Under the pieces are notes generated by a model. The model saw only the letters and a list, made by a program, of their open reading frames with translations. It searched no databases and was not told the origin of the DNA. Below, in pieces: positions 40,131 through 44,554 of a stretch of DNA of 44,554 nucleotides; position 1 is the first letter of the stretch, and the number at the start of each line of letters is the position of its first letter. The translations under genes and the position numbers were made by a program. Source of the DNA: Stentor coeruleus (taxonomy: Eukaryota; Ciliophora; Heterotrichea; Heterotrichida; Stentoridae); contig MPUH01000584.1 in the NCBI GenBank assembly GCA_001970955.1, positions 1 to 44,554 of the forward strand, given 5' to 3'.

Positions 40131-40664
40131 GTATTTTGAAGTATATTTTTACAGATTTAATGATTTTAGCCTTAGATAAAACTTTTTAGGTTTTGATTTA
40201 GGATTTTTATGAAATAAGCGAATTTTACTTGGTTCTAGGATGATTATATATATTTAGTTTAAGACTTGGGAGTTTTGGCTTTTTTTACGAGAGAAGTGAA
40301 ATAGTTTTAGAAAATGGATGCTAGGAATATTGGAAAAAGATAGGCTTAGATAATGGATTTTAATAGAAATACAGATTAAAAATAGTGAAATAGTTGGTAA
40401 AACAACTATCAAAATATAATTATTCAATCATATCGATCAAACAAATGCAACCAATCTTAACTAAAAATTTACACACAAATAAATCTCAAGTAGCAGCAAA
40501 ACCATAAAATCCTATACAAATCAATACAAAATTAAACCAGCTTCATTTTATCCACTATTTTTTCAAACTAAAATGATATTGAGTTATTCTCAAAAATATA
40601 CACAAAATTTTTACTTTCCGTTATCTATAAAGTAGTAATATTTATATATCCTTAAATACTTATA
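40131..40664. other. intergenic spacer, about 530 bp
   Basis: AT-rich DNA between the decayed gene and the IBR-like gene. No reading frame, RNA gene or repeat seen. Confidence 0.5.
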
Positions 40665-40913
40665 TTATACTCTATACTGATCGCTTAACCTTCTTATAAT
40701 AGGCATAGGTTTTCTACAGGAAGCAAATATATGCCTATCTCCACCACAATATGAACAAAATTTATTCTTACATTTACTGCAGGTTATGTTAAATGTATGC
40801 ATTCCAGAGTCTAATATTGGCTTATCTTGTACTGTATTGCATGAAAGGCAGACAGCATATGGATACTCACCTTTATTATCTTGATTAACACCTTCGGAGC
40901 CACTTATTTCCAT
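40665..40913 (-). CDS. IBR/RBR-like zinc mini-protein
   Basis: 82 residues. Eight metal ligands in a typical order: C22-x2-C25, C45-x2-C48, C53-x2-C56, H61 and C66, i.e. the C6HC pattern of the IBR and RING2-like fingers of RBR ubiquitin ligases (YAVCLSCNTVQ, ITCSKCKNKFCSYC, GGDRHIFASC). A full RBR ligase needs RING1, IBR and RING2; only one finger is here, so it cannot be a complete ligase. It could be a stand-alone binding module or the remnant of a larger gene: the flanking DNA shows no neighbouring finger. Start at MEISGSEG, the only in-frame ATG. Confidence 0.7.
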   Translation of the reverse strand: MEISGSEGVNQDNKGEYPYAVCLSCNTVQDKPILDSGMHTFNITCSKCKNKFCSYCGGDRHIFASCRKPMPIIRRLSDQYRV

Positions 40914-41181
40914 AATATTTGTTTATAATTGTAATTTAAGTATTATTTTTATGGTATCTTCCCACTATGCCAAAAATTGTATTGCTAATTATAAATTTTG
41001 GTATATGAATAGTGCATCGATATCTTTATATCAAAATTCATGGCATAAATAAAAATGAACAGGGCCAAGTCTTTTTATATGCTTAAATCATAGAGATTAT
41101 GCTTAAAAAGTAAATTCTATTATATTTTTTATCAAATTTAAAACATTATTCATATAATTTTAGCATTTGTTAATTGCATGC

Positions 41182-43092
41182 TCATTCATACAAACTTTCA
41201 ATCAAATCTTCATCTTCGCTATCATAGCTAAACTCATCTCTAAAATATTCAATATCTTCGTCACTAACAAAACTATGCATTTTCCCTTCAGACTCAAAAA
41301 ATCCTTTTTCAGTCTCTCTAAAATCAGTTAAGTTCCCATAAAGCCTACTTCCATCCAAATACTCCATAGCCTCTTTGCCTATATTCTCATCCAGTTCACT
41401 TTCAAAAGCCTTTTGATTAAAAAAAGTTTTTCCTTTATCAACGATTTTCCCTTCATAAAACTGCCCAAGTAAAGTTACCCCGTTTTTAAAAATCAATTTT
41501 CCTAGGCCATGTCTCATACTTTTATAAAAATTCCCATGGTACTTATCCCCATTGTTTAAAACTTCAATGCCAATACCTTCAAGATCTCCATATTTGAAAT
41601 ACCCTTCACGAAAATCTTTATTTTTAGTTTTCAAAGACCCATATCCATGATAAAGACCGTTTTTCCATTGCCCATTATATATAAAACCATCACTTGTAAC
41701 TATTAAACCTTGACCTGAAGCCTTGCCTGATTTCCAAAAACCCCTGTAAACCGAGCCATCAACATAATATCTTGACCCAAAACCATTGGGTTGTTTATTC
41801 TCGTTTATTTGCCCTTCATAAACACTTAAATCAGATAACAGTTTAAGAAATATCCCTTCTATTGTCTCGCTATTAGATTCATAAGTATAAATATGATGTA
41901 TTGAGTTTAAAACATATAAAACATTATCTTTACGGTATTTTGATATAAGCTCTGTTAGATAATCTATATAAGGGAAATCTTCAGTTGATTTCTCATGTGC
42001 TTTAGTAAACGATAAATCTGTTGACTTAATAGACAAAGTGCTTTCATGAAGATGCACATTAGTTGTTTTGACTGGGGCATCATTTGTGATCATTTCTTGT
42101 AAACTATTATATGGGAAAATCAATCTAGGTGATTCAAGGCTATTTGCATCCATCTGATCTTCTGAGGATAAAAAAGATCGAAATGTTGAATTTATACTTG
42201 AGCAAGATTCATTTGCAGTATAAGAAAAATTACATCTTCGTCTATTAGCAAAGTGTAAAGGTAGTTTAAACTCTATGCTTTCACAAATTTCTGAAGTAGT
42301 GAGGATTGATGTGAATAAATCTTGGATAACGAGTATTTTTAATTTTTGGCTTTTAAGGTTATTTTGAATTAAGGTCATGCTGTTTATGCTTTCGTAGTTG
42401 AAATTAAATAGTTTTTTGTTAGATTTGATGTAGTTATAATAATGAGATCTTTTAAATACACTTAGGCTTAATATCCATGTCATAAGGCATAACTCCTTTT
42501 TCTCAATTCCTTCATAATCACTTATCAAATTCTGGTTATAAGTTGCAATTTCTTCATTACCATCTAAAGCTGTAAGTAAATTCTCAACCCTATTTCCAAG
42601 CAAAAGAACATCGAATTTCAGAATTTTAATAATATCACACGCTACTTCAGATATCTGATTTATCATCTTAACCCTCAAATCCAAGCACATTTTATCAAGT
42701 ATTCTATTAAAAATCTCAGAATCTGACACATGTAAAATATTCTTGTACTTCTTTTCTAATAAAAAGTCATAGATCATCATTGCCTTTAAAGGATATTCTA
42801 ATATAAAGTCTTCATTTTCATTTACCACACAATGTTGTCCTAATACAATTTCATAATCTCTTATAAGATTACTATCTGATTTAAGGAAGCAAACATTTTT
42901 ATCTTGAAACCTTCCTACATATGATCCTGTTTTTATAGCCTTTCCCCAGCCTTCCATGCATTCCCCATTGCAATTGATTATAACTCGAGTCACTTGTATT
43001 AAAAGATGCGATTCTGTCAGTATTTTTAATGTTTCGGAAGACGTTTGTTTTTTCGACAGGTCCCAAACTTGGCTTATAATAGATTCATCCAT
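41182..43092 (-). CDS. MORN-repeat protein
   Basis: 636 residues. The C-terminal part (about 425-550) contains MORN repeats (YEGQINENKQPNGFG, YRGFWKSGKASGQGL, YNGQWKNGLYHGYG, REGYFKYGDLEGIG, YHGNFYKSMRHGLGKL, LLGQFYEGKIVDKG), each with the Y-x-G-x-x-x-x-G-x-x-x-G-x-G pattern. MORN arrays form extended beta-meanders and sit at membranes and the cytoskeleton, including ciliate and apicomplexan cortex. The N-terminal ~420 residues (MDESIISQVWDLSKKQ) are mixed helical without a domain I recognise; residues 300-370 are Ser-rich and look disordered. The acidic C-terminus (SDEDIEYFRDEFSYDSEDED) is unusual. No transmembrane segment. Confidence 0.88.
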   Translation of the reverse strand: MDESIISQVWDLSKKQTSSETLKILTESHLLIQVTRVIINCNGECMEGWGKAIKTGSYVGRFQDKNVCFLKSDSNLIRDYEIVLGQHCVVNENEDFILEYPLKAMMIYDFLLEKKYKNILHVSDSEIFNRILDKMCLDLRVKMINQISEVACDIIKILKFDVLLLGNRVENLLTALDGNEEIATYNQNLISDYEGIEKKELCLMTWILSLSVFKRSHYYNYIKSNKKLFNFNYESINSMTLIQNNLKSQKLKILVIQDLFTSILTTSEICESIEFKLPLHFANRRRCNFSYTANESCSSINSTFRSFLSSEDQMDANSLESPRLIFPYNSLQEMITNDAPVKTTNVHLHESTLSIKSTDLSFTKAHEKSTEDFPYIDYLTELISKYRKDNVLYVLNSIHHIYTYESNSETIEGIFLKLLSDLSVYEGQINENKQPNGFGSRYYVDGSVYRGFWKSGKASGQGLIVTSDGFIYNGQWKNGLYHGYGSLKTKNKDFREGYFKYGDLEGIGIEVLNNGDKYHGNFYKSMRHGLGKLIFKNGVTLLGQFYEGKIVDKGKTFFNQKAFESELDENIGKEAMEYLDGSRLYGNLTDFRETEKGFFESEGKMHSFVSDEDIEYFRDEFSYDSEDEDLIESLYE

Positions 43093-43751
43093 TTGAATAG
43101 AAAATATAAATGATTTTTTTAATTGTAAGCAAGATATTGATTATTTTTATCAAATTATATGTTTAAATGATTTGCTAATACATATTATAGGATTTTGCAA
43201 TTGTTGAAGTAATAGAAAGGTATGTATGAGTTTTAGGATTTTAGGAATTAAAGAGTTTTTTAAATTTTTATTTGGAGTGGAGCTTTAACTCGTAAAATAG
43301 TTATGCAACTTAAGGCTATGTTTATCAAGATTATTAATAATTTTATTTAATTTATGACTATGTGTATTAATATATATAGAAATTTTCATAATCACACAAG
43401 TCAAACTCTTAACCACACCAATTTAATCTTGATTAAATCATAGTTTATAAACTTAAGAGCAATCCTAGCATTTCAATAATTTCAGCTAAATTCTAAACCT
43501 TAAAAACTCTTATAAATTCTTAGACAACATTTTTACTATACGAAAAAACTCTAAAACCCAAAAGTCAACTTTAAAAAATATTTCAATAATCAATAACTAT
43601 AAATGCCCCTATTATTAGTATTATAATAAAACCTTAAAAAATAATCACTTTATTAATTAATATTCAAAACTTTTAACGATTATTTCTTTATAATCAAACT
43701 TATATTTACAATCTTTTCCAATTTCAGATATAATACAAAATTATAATTTAA
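43093..43751. other. intergenic spacer, about 660 bp
   Basis: AT-rich region upstream of the MORN gene. No reading frame or RNA gene seen. Confidence 0.5.
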
Positions 43752-44081
43752 TTATGCTTTATAATTTTTTCTATACAACTTGAAAAGCAGTTTGAGATTA
43801 TCTTCGTTAGCTTTAGTAAGACTAGCTCTAAATGTATATTTCATAGTCTTTTTAGTTTTATCAGGTCTCTTCAAGAAGCCTTCATGGATTCTCTTATTTT
43901 TATTATAAGAACGAGGGCTTATATTGAAAATACTTTCAAGTTTGTGCATTTCACATTCAATACCTAGATTCTGTTGGCGTATAACTTTTCGAGGAACAGT
44001 TATGGTTTTATTGATTACAGGGGGCATGCTTGAAGAATGCTTGTGAGAAATAAGTGGAGTCGAGCCTTCATATATTTCCAT
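43752..44081 (-). CDS. small basic protein, unknown
   Basis: 109 residues starting MEIYEGSTPLISHKH. Basic C-terminal half (RIHEGFLKRPDKTKKTMKYT, FRASLTKANEDNLKLLFKLY) that could form a helix; the N-terminal half is Ser/Pro-rich. No signal peptide or membrane span. The length of the frame in this AT-rich DNA supports a gene, but there is no homology I can name. Confidence 0.6.
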   Translation of the reverse strand: MEIYEGSTPLISHKHSSSMPPVINKTITVPRKVIRQQNLGIECEMHKLESIFNISPRSYNKNKRIHEGFLKRPDKTKKTMKYTFRASLTKANEDNLKLLFKLYRKNYKA

Positions 44082-44212
44082 AAAACAATTATAAATATAT
44101 AAACATATAAAATATATAAATCACACTTTTAGTCTATTAGCTACTAATATTCCCTAATCAAAAACACAGTTTCTCTATAAAATCAACACAAAACCCAACT
44201 ATAATATAAATA

Positions 44213-44395
44213 TTATTTAACTGTATCTGATGATGAACTATCAGAATATTTACTTTCGCTATAGATCTTAGTCTCAACTATTGAACTCTTAAAGATATTC
44301 GAACTCTCTTGAAACTTGTTAAAATTAATAATTTTATTTTGCAGCCCTTGATTTCGCTTTAAAGAGAGTGAGCTGTCACACTTATCGGAGCTGAA
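44213..44395 (-). CDS. 3' end of a serine-rich gene, 5' part unresolved
   Basis: A minus-strand frame of about 60 codons (SSDKCDSSLSLKRNQGLQN, KSSIVETKIYSESKYSD, SSSSDTVK) ends with TAA at 44213-44215. There is no ATG; upstream in frame is TAG, right at a TTTTTCAG that could be a 3' splice site, but no GT lies 15 or 16 nt before it. So it is either the last exon after a longer intron or the tail of a decayed gene. The upstream exon would lie in the last 150 bp or beyond the window. Confidence 0.35.
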   Translation of the reverse strand, partial: FSSDKCDSSLSLKRNQGLQNKIINFNKFQESSNIFKSSIVETKIYSESKYSDSSSSDTVK

Positions 44396-44554
44396 AAACT
44401 AAAAGTGTCAATTTTATTAATAATGACACATTAAGTTTTAGGAATTTAAATTAAAGAATATACAAACTCTGGCTGATCATTGCCTATAAGATCAATAAAA
44501 ATATTATAGTCTTAGATTCTATAGTTTTTATAGGGAAGGTACAGGTTACAGGTT

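Noticed and set aside
44100..44554. Telomere or chromosome end near the window end
   Set aside because: No telomere-like repeat is present; ACAGGTTACAGGTT at the very end is only a two-unit coincidence.
1..44554. CRISPR arrays, bacterial operons, tRNA genes
   Set aside because: No regular repeat-spacer pattern, no bacterial-type gene organisation, and no cloverleaf with the conserved TTCRANNC arm seen by eye.

Overview
The window looks like a piece of the somatic (macronuclear) genome of a heterotrich ciliate close to Stentor. It is very AT-rich and gene-dense, almost all genes are single uninterrupted reading frames, and the two introns that can be proved are exactly 15 nt long with GT...AG ends. 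Long conserved genes (a DHX16/Prp2 helicase, a TTLL tubulin ligase, kinases) run without internal TAA, TAG or TGA, so the standard genetic code applies. The kinase families, TTLL, MORN, TPR and DIX-like proteins fit a free-living ciliate. The genus is an inference; the 15-nt introns plus standard code are what I see.

Layout. 1-6.3 kb: the 5' part of a TPR gene, a calcium-dependent protein kinase and a 1120-residue basic unknown. 7-19.3 kb is compact: a small basic protein, a coiled-coil protein (one 15-nt intron), DHX16 starting 9 bp after it, an ankyrin-AGC kinase, a decayed AGC-kinase fragment, a coiled-coil protein with a CaaX end, an N-acylated TPR protein (one 15-nt intron), and a TTLL6/13-like glutamylase. 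20.4-29.3 kb is looser: an 839-residue unknown split by an assembly artefact, two truncated-globin copies (one broken), an unknown and an anchored alpha-carbonic anhydrase. 29.3-40.2 kb mixes intact genes (a UBA-UAS-UBX Cdc48 adaptor, a small secreted protein, a DIX-like protein, a basic unknown) with at least four badly frameshifted gene remnants, including a HExxH metallopeptidase-like gene carrying a 75-bp direct-repeat-flanked insertion. In the same stretch a roughly 390-bp GC-rich island without reading frame looks like a structured RNA gene ending in T6. 40.6-44.5 kb: an IBR-like zinc mini-protein, a MORN-repeat protein, a small unknown and the 3' end of another gene.

No operon-like pathway links these genes; the themes are signalling (two calcium/AGC-type kinases), cilia and cortex (TTLL, MORN, coiled coils), splicing (DHX16) and protein quality control (UBX). 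Four single-N positions flanked by duplicated sequence are unmerged assembly joins; one of them breaks a gene artificially.

The points most worth a second look are the unclassified structured RNA (33.5-33.9 kb), the direct-repeat insertion in the decayed metallopeptidase gene (31.3 kb), the cluster of decayed genes at 30.7-40.1 kb, the ankyrin-AGC kinase next to a dead kinase fragment, and the DIX-like protein.
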